From Berkiella sp963803015 (GTDB taxonomy: Bacteria; Pseudomonadota; Gammaproteobacteria; Berkiellales; Berkiellaceae): 64,000 nucleotides of DNA. Below, piece after piece: positions 34,897 through 44,078 of the stretch. The stretch's first letter is position 1, and each line of letters opens with the position of its first letter. The notes below the pieces were generated by a model, which saw only the letters and a program-made list of their open reading frames with translations, was not told the origin of the DNA and did not search any database. The stretch spans positions 124,001 through 188,000 of the forward strand of contig CAWDKV010000011.1 of assembly GCA_963803015.1 (NCBI GenBank), in the 5' to 3' direction. The position numbers and the translations under genes were made by a program.

Positions 34897-35472
34897 TTAC
34901 TTATATTCTTCGTCAGCTTCGGCTTCTAGTTCATCAAAGAGAAGTTCATCGTCGCTATCTTCTTCGTCTTCAAAATCTTCGTCTTCTTCTTCCTCATCAT
35001 CATCTTCTTCTAACTCTGCCATAGCCAAATGATAGATAATGGTGCTTTCGCCACTTTGATAAACGATTTCACCAAAATCAAAACTGGAAAGAATAACTTG
35101 GCCTTCCGCCGTCTCTTTAATGGCAAGATCAAGTTCAGAGAGTAATTCAGCATCTTCTTCTGAGATTCTTTCAACAAATTGCTCTAAGACTTCGATTTGG
35201 TCTTCTTCTTCGAGTTCTTCCAATTCTTCCATTGCTTGGGGATGAAATTGAATATCGATATCGAGTTCTTCTTTGAGGGCAGGGAAATCAACCAAGGCTT
35301 GACCATCGTCAATTCTAGAAACGCCTTCTATAGCATTATCCAAAGTATCTGTTTGCATTAAATGGTTTAGCGCAAGGAGGAGGCAATTTTCAGGCGTCTC
35401 TTTCAAGCCTGAGGCTATCTCAGACAGTACTTCATTTAATTCATCAGGCACATTCACCGTAATTTTAGCCAT
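34897..35472 (-). CDS. acidic protein with ribbon-helix-helix-like N-terminus
   Basis: A 191-residue protein. Residues 1-40 (MAKITVNVPDELNEVLSEIA...) read like a CopG/RHH antitoxin DNA-binding segment. The middle (about 70-150) has a ParE/RelE-like order of elements: FHPQAMEELEELEEEDQIEVLEQ as a helical hairpin and FGEIVYQSGESTIIYHLA as late strands. About 40 residues of Asp/Glu form the tail. The RHH-like start is fairly clear. The toxin-like reading of the middle is speculative, because no catalytic residues can be assigned. No separate toxin or antitoxin ORF adjoins it. Confidence 0.5.
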   Translation of the reverse strand: MAKITVNVPDELNEVLSEIASGLKETPENCLLLALNHLMQTDTLDNAIEGVSRIDDGQALVDFPALKEELDIDIQFHPQAMEELEELEEEDQIEVLEQFVERISEEDAELLSELDLAIKETAEGQVILSSFDFGEIVYQSGESTIIYHLAMAELEEDDDEEEEDEDFEDEEDSDDELLFDELEAEADEEYK

Positions 35473-35541
35473 TTTGCTCTCCCACTTTCATTTAACGTTA
35501 AAATCTTAAAAAAAACATACTAGGATTACTTCGACTGTGGG

Positions 35542-37014
35542 TCAATATAATCCCAGGAATTTCCACCAAAATAAGCCAACTGTTGACCAAATTACAATAT
35601 TTATAATACTAACTAAAATACCAATCCGCCACCAATCTTTAATATCAACATAACCTACCCCATAAAGAAGCGGTGCCGGGGCTAAGCTGTAATGGGTCAA
35701 GCCACCATATAAATTACTGAAAAAGATGAGCACTAACGCAGCTAGCATTGGTGGTGTTCCCAATATAACAGCCAATCCTAAGAAGGCAGGATACATACTG
35801 GTGACATGGGCTGTGGAGCTTGCAAAGAAGTAGTGCGAGTAGAAATAGATTAAAGCAAGCAACGGGAAGGCAATGTGCCATTTTAAACCACTAAAATGGC
35901 TTTGGACGTTATCCGTAAACCAACTTAAAACGCCATAATCAGTAAGGAATCCTGCCAGCATTATAAGCACGCAAAACCAAACAAAAGTTTCCCAAGCGCT
36001 ATCTATTTTAACTAAGGATTTCCACTCTAAAACGCCAGTTAGGAGCAAAATACTCAGCCCCACCATGGCAGCAACGGTGACTTCGATGCCTATTTTTTTG
36101 CCAAAGATCCAAAGCGTTAGCAAAACAAGCACGGTAAAAGCCATGATCCACTCTTTGTGATGTATTTTGCCGAGTGCCTTGAGTTCACCTAAAGCAATGG
36201 CTCTGGCATTGGGGGTTTCTTTTACTTCGGGCGGGTAAATTTTGTAAATAAACCAAGGAATGATAAGAAGACTCAAGAAGCCGGGTACACAAGCTGCAAG
36301 AGCCCAAGTTCCCCAAGAGATGTGGATACCTTGTTTGGCCGATAAACTGGTAAGAATAGGATTGGCTGCCATGGCTGTCATAAACATGGTAGACGTGATA
36401 GTAGTCACTTGAAAAGCGGTGACAGTGAGAAAAGCCCCAATTTTTCTTGCAGATTCGGTATTGGGAAAGCTTTTATAAGCGGTTGCTATCCCTTGCAAAA
36501 TGGGGAAGACAATTCCTGCAGAGCGCCCAGTGACACTGGGTAGAGCAGGGGCAAGAATGAGATCAGTAAACATCAGCCCATAACTCAAACCCAGTGTGCG
36601 TCGCCCAAAAATAGCAGTAAAAAAGTAAGCAATTCTTTTGCCCAGACCCGTGACATTAAACCCTTTGGCGATAAAAAGAGCAAAGACTACTAGCCAGACC
36701 ACCTCACTTGAAAAAGCACCAAAAGCTTGTTTGGCTGTCACAATCTTGGTCAAAATGGCCACAACAAAAGCGATTATAGCAACAGCACCCATAGGTAACG
36801 GTTTGATTATCAGACCCAGGATAGTGACGACGAATATATCGAGCAAATGCCAACCTTGCAGGCTCATGCCCTCTGGAGGGGGGCAGATCCAACCCAAGAC
36901 ACCGACAAGAACGCATACGGCCAGTGGGATCAACTTTAAACTATGAGACTCAGGGTGGGTGTGAGGATGCGACTCTTTTTCACTATGCTTTTCAACGTGG
37001 GCCACAAGGTTCAT
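35542..37014 (-). CDS. DASS family dicarboxylate/anion transporter
   Basis: A 490-residue inner-membrane transporter of the divalent anion:Na+ symporter family (CitT/SodiT1/YbhI type). A His/Ser-rich cytoplasmic N-terminus precedes 11-12 hydrophobic segments. The repeated Ser-Asn-Thr-like loops appear as ITSTMFMTAMAANP and as FASSTAHVTSMYPAFLGLA. GGLTHYSLAPAPLLYG closes the second repeat. The likely substrates are C4/C5 dicarboxylates such as malate or 2-oxoglutarate, which suits a host-associated lifestyle. ATG 37014 follows GGAGAAG; the ATG at 37071 is further upstream without a better site. Confidence 0.88.
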   Translation of the reverse strand: MNLVAHVEKHSEKESHPHTHPESHSLKLIPLAVCVLVGVLGWICPPPEGMSLQGWHLLDIFVVTILGLIIKPLPMGAVAIIAFVVAILTKIVTAKQAFGAFSSEVVWLVVFALFIAKGFNVTGLGKRIAYFFTAIFGRRTLGLSYGLMFTDLILAPALPSVTGRSAGIVFPILQGIATAYKSFPNTESARKIGAFLTVTAFQVTTITSTMFMTAMAANPILTSLSAKQGIHISWGTWALAACVPGFLSLLIIPWFIYKIYPPEVKETPNARAIALGELKALGKIHHKEWIMAFTVLVLLTLWIFGKKIGIEVTVAAMVGLSILLLTGVLEWKSLVKIDSAWETFVWFCVLIMLAGFLTDYGVLSWFTDNVQSHFSGLKWHIAFPLLALIYFYSHYFFASSTAHVTSMYPAFLGLAVILGTPPMLAALVLIFFSNLYGGLTHYSLAPAPLLYGVGYVDIKDWWRIGILVSIINIVIWSTVGLFWWKFLGLY

Positions 37015-37140
37015 CGATACTTCTCCGAGATTAATTCTACTTTGGCGACACTTTACCTTATTTCGAGGCAATAAAGTAGTTTGCTAGATTTAAAGTAGTA
37101 TGATAGTAATGCCAATTTCCTAGAAGATAAGTGGGGATGA

Positions 37141-38721
37141 ATGTCACTTTTAGAAAACGAGATAGCCAGGCGGCGTACTTTTGCTATCATTTCTCACCCT
37201 GACGCCGGTAAAACAACCTTAACTGAAAAATTACTGTTGTTTGGGGGTGCCATTAAATTAGCGGGCACTGTGAAAGGCCGTAAAGCCGCTAGGCATGCGA
37301 CTTCCGATTGGATGGCGCTAGAGCAGCAGCGTGGAATTTCCGTCACGACTTCTGTTATGCAATTTCCCTATAAAGAGGCCATTCTTAATTTACTCGATAC
37401 GCCAGGCCATGAAGACTTCTCTGAAGATACCTATCGCACCTTAACGGCGGTGGATGCGGCTTTAATGGTCATCGATGCGGTGAAGGGGGTGGAGTCTCGT
37501 ACGATTAAGCTGATGGAAGTCTGTCGTTTGCGTACGACACCGATTATTACCTTTATCAATAAACTCGATAGAGAAAGTCGAGATCCAATTGATTTATTAG
37601 ATGAAGTGGAAAGAATTTTAAACATCCAATGTGCTCCTATCACATGGCCTATCGGGATGGGTAAATCTTTTAAAGGAGTTTACCATTTAGCGGAAGACGC
37701 TGTTTATTTGTTTGAACCTGGTAAAGGCGACAGAGTGCAAACGCCCGAAATCATAAAGGGGATCAATAATCCCATTCTGGATACAAAATGTGGTTTTGTA
37801 ATAGAAGAGTTTCGAGAGCAACTTGAACTGGTGAGTGCGGCGGGACATGCTTTTAACAAAGAAGCGTTCTTGGCCGGAAAATTAACACCTGTTTATTTTG
37901 GCTCAGCCTTAAATAATTTTGGGGTAAGTGAAATTTTAAATGCACTTGCAGATTTTGCCCCACCACCGCAACCAAGAGCAACCCATTCTCGAGAAGTCAC
38001 CCCCCCTGAAGATAAGTTTAGTGGTTTTGTTTTTAAAATTCAGGCCAACATGGACCCTCAGCACCGCGATAGAATAGCCTTCTTGCGTGTTTGTTCTGGC
38101 TGTTATAAAAAAGGAATGAAGGTGCGCCATGTGCGACTTGGTCGAGATGTGACGATTTCCAATGCTTTGACCTTTATGGCAGGAGAGCGTGATCATGTCG
38201 AAGAAGCGTGGCCAGGTGATATCATCGGATTGCATAACTATGGCACCATTCAAATTGGAGACACTTTTAGCGAAGGGGAATCCATTAAGTTTGTGGGGAT
38301 CCCGAATTTTGCACCGGAGTTGTTTAGAGCGGTAAGACCACGTGATCCTTTGAAAATGAAAGCTTTGCAAAAAGGTTTAACCCAGCTCTCTGAAGAAGGT
38401 GCGACTCAAGTTTTCAGGCCAATAGACAGTAACACCATCATTCTGGGTGCCGTTGGGGAATTACAATTTGATGTTGTGGCGTATCGTTTACAAAACGAAT
38501 ATAACGTCGAATGCATCTATGATCCGGTCAGAGTAGCGACAGCACGCTGGGTTTATGGCGAGGATCCGAAAAAGTTACTAGAATTTAAAAATAAACTAAC
38601 GCTTAATTTGGCATTAGACAGCGCCGATCATTTAACGTACTTAGCGCCGACTACTGTTAATTTAAATATGACCATGGAACGCTGGCCTACACTTTTCTTT
38701 AAGGAAACGCGGGAACATTAA
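37141..38721 (+). CDS. prfC: peptide chain release factor 3
   Basis: A 526-residue translational GTPase that recycles RF1/RF2. G1 is SHPDAGKTTLTEKLL. The RF3-type QQRGISVTTSVMQF, DTPGHEDFSEDTYRTL (G3) and FINKLDRESRDP (G4) follow. The C-terminal domain ends MERWPTLFFKE. Length equals E. coli PrfC (529). It is followed after 2 bases by the predicted metal hydrolase, in the same transcript. Confidence 0.97.
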   Translation: MSLLENEIARRRTFAIISHPDAGKTTLTEKLLLFGGAIKLAGTVKGRKAARHATSDWMALEQQRGISVTTSVMQFPYKEAILNLLDTPGHEDFSEDTYRTLTAVDAALMVIDAVKGVESRTIKLMEVCRLRTTPIITFINKLDRESRDPIDLLDEVERILNIQCAPITWPIGMGKSFKGVYHLAEDAVYLFEPGKGDRVQTPEIIKGINNPILDTKCGFVIEEFREQLELVSAAGHAFNKEAFLAGKLTPVYFGSALNNFGVSEILNALADFAPPPQPRATHSREVTPPEDKFSGFVFKIQANMDPQHRDRIAFLRVCSGCYKKGMKVRHVRLGRDVTISNALTFMAGERDHVEEAWPGDIIGLHNYGTIQIGDTFSEGESIKFVGIPNFAPELFRAVRPRDPLKMKALQKGLTQLSEEGATQVFRPIDSNTIILGAVGELQFDVVAYRLQNEYNVECIYDPVRVATARWVYGEDPKKLLEFKNKLTLNLALDSADHLTYLAPTTVNLNMTMERWPTLFFKETREH

Positions 38722-38723
38722 AA

Positions 38724-39575
38724 ATGTCAATCAAGACAGCCTATGCCATTATGCCAAGGCGATTGCGATTTGCGCTTCCTCATGATTTGCCGCGCTATTG
38801 GAATGAAGGTTGTCCTGTCAAAACACACATTTTTAATGCTATCACCATTTTAGCGCCTGCTTTTGAGCGGTTAGCGATAAGTAGTGTTTTGCCTTACAAA
38901 GACAAGATCACGAATGAAATGCTGCGAGATCAAGTCTTAGGATTTATCGGGCAAGAGTCTGCGCATGGCAGTGAATTTATTCGTTTTAATAAGGTACTAC
39001 GAGCGCAAGGGTATGATACAAGGCGGTTAGAGAGAGGGAATCTTAAGTATTTTAAATGGATGGCCAATAAATTTTCTCCTAAAATGCATCTCTCGCTTAC
39101 CCTTGCTGCAGAGCATTTGACCGCCGTGATTTCTGATCTTTTGCTGCGGGAAAAAAATTGGTTAATGCATGCTGAGCCTGTTTGTGGTGCGCTCTGGCGT
39201 TGGCACGCCATTGAAGAAATTGAGCATAAGGCTGTGGTGTATGATTTATACCAACATCTTGGTGGTGGCTATGTTACCAGAATTTTGGGATTAGGATTTG
39301 CAACCAGTATGTTAACCATCCTTTTGATGGGCAATTTTTTTCATTTGATAAAACGCGATAAATTATTATTTAACCTCTCTTTTTGGGGGCGTTGTCTTAA
39401 CCTTTGTTGGGGGAGACAAGGCTTTATTCGAAAACTGATTTTGCCTTATTTACGTTATTTAAAACCAGGGTTTCATCCTTGGCAACAAAATAACCAAGCT
39501 TTAATTACGACATGGCGATCTTTTTTTCAACAAGCGCAATCCTTTGAGGAAATGACACAAAAATTAATGGAATAG
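38724..39575 (+). CDS. predicted metal-dependent hydrolase (PF10118 type)
   Basis: A 283-residue helical protein resembling the Metal_hydrol family PF10118. It has clustered acidic and histidine motifs: FIGQESAHGSEF, LAAEHLTAVISD and WHAIEEIEHKAVVYDLY, which are likely di-metal ligands in a ferritin-like bundle. A hydrophobic segment (FATSMLTILLMGNFF) follows. The reaction is unknown. It starts 2 bases after prfC. Confidence 0.75.
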   Translation: MSIKTAYAIMPRRLRFALPHDLPRYWNEGCPVKTHIFNAITILAPAFERLAISSVLPYKDKITNEMLRDQVLGFIGQESAHGSEFIRFNKVLRAQGYDTRRLERGNLKYFKWMANKFSPKMHLSLTLAAEHLTAVISDLLLREKNWLMHAEPVCGALWRWHAIEEIEHKAVVYDLYQHLGGGYVTRILGLGFATSMLTILLMGNFFHLIKRDKLLFNLSFWGRCLNLCWGRQGFIRKLILPYLRYLKPGFHPWQQNNQALITTWRSFFQQAQSFEEMTQKLME

Positions 39576-39598
39576 AATGATATTGAAAGGGACTTTAT

Positions 39599-40309
39599 AT
39601 GAAAAAATTACTATTGGTTAGTTCAATTTGTCTTTTAACAACATTGGTCCATGCACAAGGCCAAGCTCTCCCTGCTGCACCCTCCAGCACGGATTATGCT
39701 GAAATTATTAAAAAAATGCAGCTCTTTCAAGAACAACTGAATGTAGTGCAAACCCAGTTAAAAGCCCTTGAAGCTTTAAAAGCAGGAACCAAAGCCCCGC
39801 TTGATCAACCACTTTTAAAATCAGACCAAGTAATTGAGTGGGTTAAGGGCAGTATTATTGAAATTTATTCTTATAATTTTGCAAACTATAAACAAGTGAT
39901 TTCTAACATAGCACGTTATTTTACGCCGCCTGGCTATGAATCTTATGTCAAAGCGCTGCAAGATGCAGGGAATCTTAAGATTATGGAAGACAAAAAAACA
40001 ATTGTTACCGCCATGATTGCAGGAGATGTCAAGATAACCAAAGAGGGCATCGAAAATAATACTTATAGCTGGATGGTGCAAGTACCGCTCAAAGTGACTT
40101 ATCAAGATCCAGTTGGGTTGGTAGTACAAGATATCTTAGCGAATATCCAAGTGGTCCGGATTAATGATGAGAAGCACCCTGAGGGCATTGCGATTCACAG
40201 TATCGCAGCAGAGGCTAAACCTGAAGTCATTAGTCCCACAGTAACGACACCGGCGATTCCTGAGAAGCATAATAATAAATTAGATTTGCCAGTGCCAGTT
40301 ATGAAATAG
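39599..40309 (+). CDS. IcmL/DotI-like secreted protein
   Basis: A 236-residue protein. A cleavable signal peptide (MKKLLLVSSICLL...HAQG) is followed by a coiled segment, then an IcmL/DotI domain: VIEWVKGSIIEIYSYNFANYKQ, ARYFTPPGYESYVKAL, and TYSWMVQVPLKVTYQDP. DotI/IcmL is an inner-membrane core protein of Dot/Icm type IVB secretion; the canonical protein has a membrane anchor rather than a signal peptide. No other dot/icm gene lies in the window, so this may be a periplasmic paralogue. It suggests that a type IVB system exists elsewhere in the genome. Confidence 0.8.
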   Translation: MKKLLLVSSICLLTTLVHAQGQALPAAPSSTDYAEIIKKMQLFQEQLNVVQTQLKALEALKAGTKAPLDQPLLKSDQVIEWVKGSIIEIYSYNFANYKQVISNIARYFTPPGYESYVKALQDAGNLKIMEDKKTIVTAMIAGDVKITKEGIENNTYSWMVQVPLKVTYQDPVGLVVQDILANIQVVRINDEKHPEGIAIHSIAAEAKPEVISPTVTTPAIPEKHNNKLDLPVPVMK

Positions 40310-40315
40310 TCTTAG

Positions 40316-42016
40316 CTATTTTCCTAATTTTGGAGAGGAACTGCCGACGAATTCACTGACGCTCTCAAAGAGAGTGCCATCATAATTGGAAACCACAGCA
40401 TCTTCTGCAAAAACATTTTGAGGTAAAAGAGCATTTTTAATGGCATCCTGTAAATGATCCATTCGGGGGAGATAATGGCCGCTATTGGTATCAATATGAA
40501 CAATTTTGCCATCGACAAAGCAAACACATCCAGCACACTTTACACTTTCTCCATTTAATACAGAGTTATGGTTATATTGAACGTCAGTTTCTTTTATTCC
40601 CTTTCCGCGTAATTGCGTTCCCCACTTTCCTGGCAGACCAAATCCTACAGGGCTCGGTAGAATATAAAGATCATTGTTTTTATCAATATTAAAAAGATAA
40701 ATCCCATCTGCTATTAAAGCATCTTCGCGATTTGAACATCGTTGGTTATAGCACTTGCCTCCTTGAATCGTGACTAATTTTTCTGTTTGAGGCACACCAT
40801 AGCGCTTATCTTTTTCAAGTTTAGAGACTTCAGCACGTGGTAGACCTTCCATCCACATCCAGAGATTTGGCAGCGGTCTTTTTGAATGAGGGACTTTGTC
40901 CTCAACTTCTACCATTTCTAACCATCGATTATAAAGATAACCTGCCCCCTCACGATGTGCGGGATCTAAATCAATCAAATCCTCCTTTTTGTCAACAACC
41001 AGTGGCTTTCCTTCGACATGAGCAGTTCGGAATGCTCTTTTTTCAGCTTGCAAAGGAATTGTAGTGACTTTTCTTAAATATTTACCTTTCATAATTACCG
41101 TTTTATTAATTTCTTGCAGCATTTCTTTTTGCATTTGGGTCAAGCTATTATCGTTTATTATGATATTTTGAACGAGATTTGATATTTGAATGAGTCGTCT
41201 ATGGCGTAGGTAAACTTTCGCAGGATCGGTTTTGTCAATTAAATCATATTGTTCCATCATTTTTTTTAATTTTTGTATTTCTGGATCGTTAAGAGGAAGT
41301 AGTCCTTGTTTTCTTTGTTCAAGCCACGAAATGATTTCTTGCTGATTTGATACATGATCTAATTTTTTAATACTGTCGCTATATTGGACTAAAGGATGAG
41401 AGGCAAGTTCACTATCGAAATAATAATAGGAGGGCGCTAAATCGAGCCATTCTTTTTCAGGAGAAAATTCATAAACTGATTTGAGAGTACTTGTCGTAAT
41501 ATCAAAGCTAAAATCGTTTTGCCAGACTGTTGTTTTAAATGCATCATTGATTTGTTCAATAGTTTTTTCTAATTGCGGCAATATTTTAAAGGAAAGAACA
41601 TTTAGTGCATTGAGACGCAACTTATTAAGTAATATCTCATAAGGATGTTGTTTATCCGATCTGTTTACTCTTTGCTGTACTCTATTGAATAGCTGGTCAA
41701 TTTCTGATTTAAACTGTTCACACTTCTGAAATAATAAATCAAAGGGAATATTTTTCCATTTGTCTTCTTGAAAGTTAGGAAATAAGGAGATAAATTGTAA
41801 TATTTCAAAAAAATTTTCCCTCTCATTGGGTTGCCTTAATTCTTTTTGTCGGCGTTCATTAACTAGATAACAGAGTCGACATAAATCCTGTTCATAATAA
41901 ATTTCTGGAGACTTCTCGGGAAGATCCTTTAAGTCAATCGTCTTGTCAATAATTTGTATTTCTTCAACAGTTAATCCCGCAAGTAAAATGTCACCATATT
42001 GCATCATCGTCACCAC
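40316..42016 (-). CDS. large protein with plant-IQM-like C-terminal domain, candidate effector
   Basis: A 566-residue soluble protein. Residues 1-320 are helical and unrecognised. Residues ~349-530 show, in order, DLDPAHREGAGYLYNRWLE, NLWMWMEGL, a strand region, HNSVLNGESVKCAG (483-496), VDGKIVHIDTNSGHYLP (501-517) and a final helix. This order and the HSS-x-L-x-G...AG...G-x2-x-I...SGHYxP pattern resemble the conserved domain of plant IQM (IQ-motif) proteins and fungal relatives. No IQ motif is evident. Function unknown; a host-directed role is inference from the eukaryotic-like pattern. Confidence 0.6.
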   Translation of the reverse strand: MVTMMQYGDILLAGLTVEEIQIIDKTIDLKDLPEKSPEIYYEQDLCRLCYLVNERRQKELRQPNERENFFEILQFISLFPNFQEDKWKNIPFDLLFQKCEQFKSEIDQLFNRVQQRVNRSDKQHPYEILLNKLRLNALNVLSFKILPQLEKTIEQINDAFKTTVWQNDFSFDITTSTLKSVYEFSPEKEWLDLAPSYYYFDSELASHPLVQYSDSIKKLDHVSNQQEIISWLEQRKQGLLPLNDPEIQKLKKMMEQYDLIDKTDPAKVYLRHRRLIQISNLVQNIIINDNSLTQMQKEMLQEINKTVIMKGKYLRKVTTIPLQAEKRAFRTAHVEGKPLVVDKKEDLIDLDPAHREGAGYLYNRWLEMVEVEDKVPHSKRPLPNLWMWMEGLPRAEVSKLEKDKRYGVPQTEKLVTIQGGKCYNQRCSNREDALIADGIYLFNIDKNNDLYILPSPVGFGLPGKWGTQLRGKGIKETDVQYNHNSVLNGESVKCAGCVCFVDGKIVHIDTNSGHYLPRMDHLQDAIKNALLPQNVFAEDAVVSNYDGTLFESVSEFVGSSSPKLGK

Positions 42017-42159
42017 TTTTTAGTTCTTAAAGCTAGGACTTAAGGGTGGGTCATAAAGTTCCTAAAAAAGGTGTATGGTCACCTGTATAGAATTAGTATT
42101 ATCAGGACTTAACGAAGGCTAGGTAGACGAGGGTTAAAAGCGCATCTGTGAAGCCGCTA

Positions 42160-43077
42160 TCACCAAGAAAAACGCTCTCTTAGTTGATGAGCGGCAAAAT
42201 CTAATGCCATTTGGGCGGTGGGGATTTTGCCATAAAATCGCATAAAGCCGTGGATCATATCTGTATATCTTTGCTCTTTTGCTGCAACACCTGCTGCGTG
42301 CAATTTCTGGACATATGCATGACCCTCATCTCGAAACGGATCATATTCTGCAGTAATGATTGTGGTGGGAGGTAAATCTCTAAAATTCGTGGAGAGTAAA
42401 GGGGAAGCTAAGGGATTTTCTCTATCGTTTTGATGACAAGACATTAGATCATATAACCAATTGATAAAAGTTTTATCTAACATATAACCATATTGAAAGG
42501 CTTCTCTTGAAGGGTGCGATGTGACCAAATCGAGAAGGGGATAAAATAAAATTTGCTGTTTGATAAAATCAAGCTTCTCATCGCGCAATAAATGTGTGAC
42601 GCTTGCTGCAATACTCCCTCCTGAGCTTTCTCCCCACAGCGCAATTTTATCTGGAAAAATTTTCAAGAGATCGCAATGTTGATAAATCCATTTTATAGAG
42701 GAAAGTGTGTCGTAGATATATTGAGGAAAGCGATAAGCGGGTGGTAATCTTTGAATGACATTAATCACTTTCATGTTAGTGTTTTTAGCAAGCAAACTAC
42801 AATATTCATTGCTGGCTTCTTTTCTATCAATAATAAATGCCGAGGCGGATAAAAAAATTATGACGGGATGATAAACCGTTTGGGTATGCGGTGGCGTATA
42901 ACAACGGATAAATAAACCCTTTTCAGTCTGGTAATCTTCAAAACTTGCTGGGGTTACTTTTAATTTGGGATGCTTTAAGAAAGCGCGAATTTGTTCTAAA
43001 GACATAAGATGTAGATTGCCAAACCCACTTGCATAGAGACGCTTGAGCAATCTTTGTAATGTAGGATCAAGTGCCAT
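42160..43077 (-). CDS. HSL-family alpha/beta hydrolase with altered oxyanion motif
   Basis: A 305-residue esterase-type hydrolase. The nucleophile elbow is GESSGGSIA, the acid lies in TAEYDPFRDEG and the histidine in DMIHGFMRFYG, so the triad is complete. The family's HGGG oxyanion motif should lie in VIIFLSASAFIID near residue 82 but reads LSAS. The enzyme may therefore have unusual activity or be a non-catalytic homologue. It is divergent from the desaturase. Confidence 0.82.
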   Translation of the reverse strand: MALDPTLQRLLKRLYASGFGNLHLMSLEQIRAFLKHPKLKVTPASFEDYQTEKGLFIRCYTPPHTQTVYHPVIIFLSASAFIIDRKEASNEYCSLLAKNTNMKVINVIQRLPPAYRFPQYIYDTLSSIKWIYQHCDLLKIFPDKIALWGESSGGSIAASVTHLLRDEKLDFIKQQILFYPLLDLVTSHPSREAFQYGYMLDKTFINWLYDLMSCHQNDRENPLASPLLSTNFRDLPPTTIITAEYDPFRDEGHAYVQKLHAAGVAAKEQRYTDMIHGFMRFYGKIPTAQMALDFAAHQLRERFSW

Positions 43078-43155
43078 GACAGTGCTTCTTTAAATCAGTG
43101 ATACTATGATTATAAACATAGCATAAGTGATTATTAATAAGTTAAAAAGCAAAAT

Positions 43156-43971
43156 ATGATTTTATATCGATTGCGCTCACCTCAGTATCTATATGCCTTT
43201 TTTTTGGTTTACTTGACACCAATCGCCATTCCTCTGTGCGCTTGGACGATTTATCAAGGTAGCGTCCATCTGTCTCATTTTGTGATTTTGATAGTAATGT
43301 ACTGTTTATCTGGGCTTGGAATTACTTTAGGTTATCACCGGTTGATAACACATCGCGCTTTTGCAGCAAAGACTTGGCTAAGAAGACTTTTATTAATATT
43401 TGGATCACTTGCTATGCAAGGCAGTCCCGCGCTTTGGGCAGTGATTCATCTTCAACATCATCGCTTTGCTGATAAAGTAGAAGATCCGCATTCCCCACAA
43501 GTTAAAGGATTTTGGGAGGCGCATTGTGGGTGGATTTTTCGTGACTATAAGCTAAATTATCGACAATATGGTTCTTGGTTATTAAAAGATAAAGAATTGA
43601 GACATGTTTCAAAATATTATCTTTACTACAGCAATTTAGGGTTACTGTTACCATTCCTATTGGGAGGTTGGGTTGGCTTGTTATGGGCGGGGATATTACG
43701 CGTTTTTATTACAAGTCATCTAACTTGGTGCGTTAATTCAGTTTGTCATGCCTGGGGTAAAAGAGCTTATCCGTCTCTCAAAGATCACAGCACGAATAAC
43801 TTTTTAATCGCTTTATTCACTTTTGGTGAAGGTTGGCACAACAATCATCATCGTTATCTTCAAATGCCTTTTTTCAGTCATCGTTGGTATCAAATCGATA
43901 TTGGAAAATGGTTTCTCCTTTTATTTAAGCAACTTGGCTGGGTTTGGGATCTCAAGACAAAAAAGGTCTAA
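43156..43971 (+). CDS. acyl-CoA/fatty acid delta-9 desaturase
   Basis: A 271-residue membrane di-iron desaturase. The three histidine boxes are present: HRLITH, HLQHH and the late EGWHNNHH. Four hydrophobic segments occur in pairs (YAFFLVYLTPIAIPLCAW..., LGLLLPFLLGGWVGLLWA). It introduces a double bond into acyl chains and adjusts membrane fluidity. Bacterial length is normal. It is divergent from the HSL-type hydrolase. Confidence 0.93.
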   Translation: MILYRLRSPQYLYAFFLVYLTPIAIPLCAWTIYQGSVHLSHFVILIVMYCLSGLGITLGYHRLITHRAFAAKTWLRRLLLIFGSLAMQGSPALWAVIHLQHHRFADKVEDPHSPQVKGFWEAHCGWIFRDYKLNYRQYGSWLLKDKELRHVSKYYLYYSNLGLLLPFLLGGWVGLLWAGILRVFITSHLTWCVNSVCHAWGKRAYPSLKDHSTNNFLIALFTFGEGWHNNHHRYLQMPFFSHRWYQIDIGKWFLLLFKQLGWVWDLKTKKV

Positions 43972-44078
43972 ATGCTTGCATGTTCACGCATCACTCCTTA
44001 TAATCGCCTCAAATTAAGCTTCCCCACTAGAAATGCAGTTTATTCTGCTTAACCTTACTCAATATGGGAGCATTTAAA

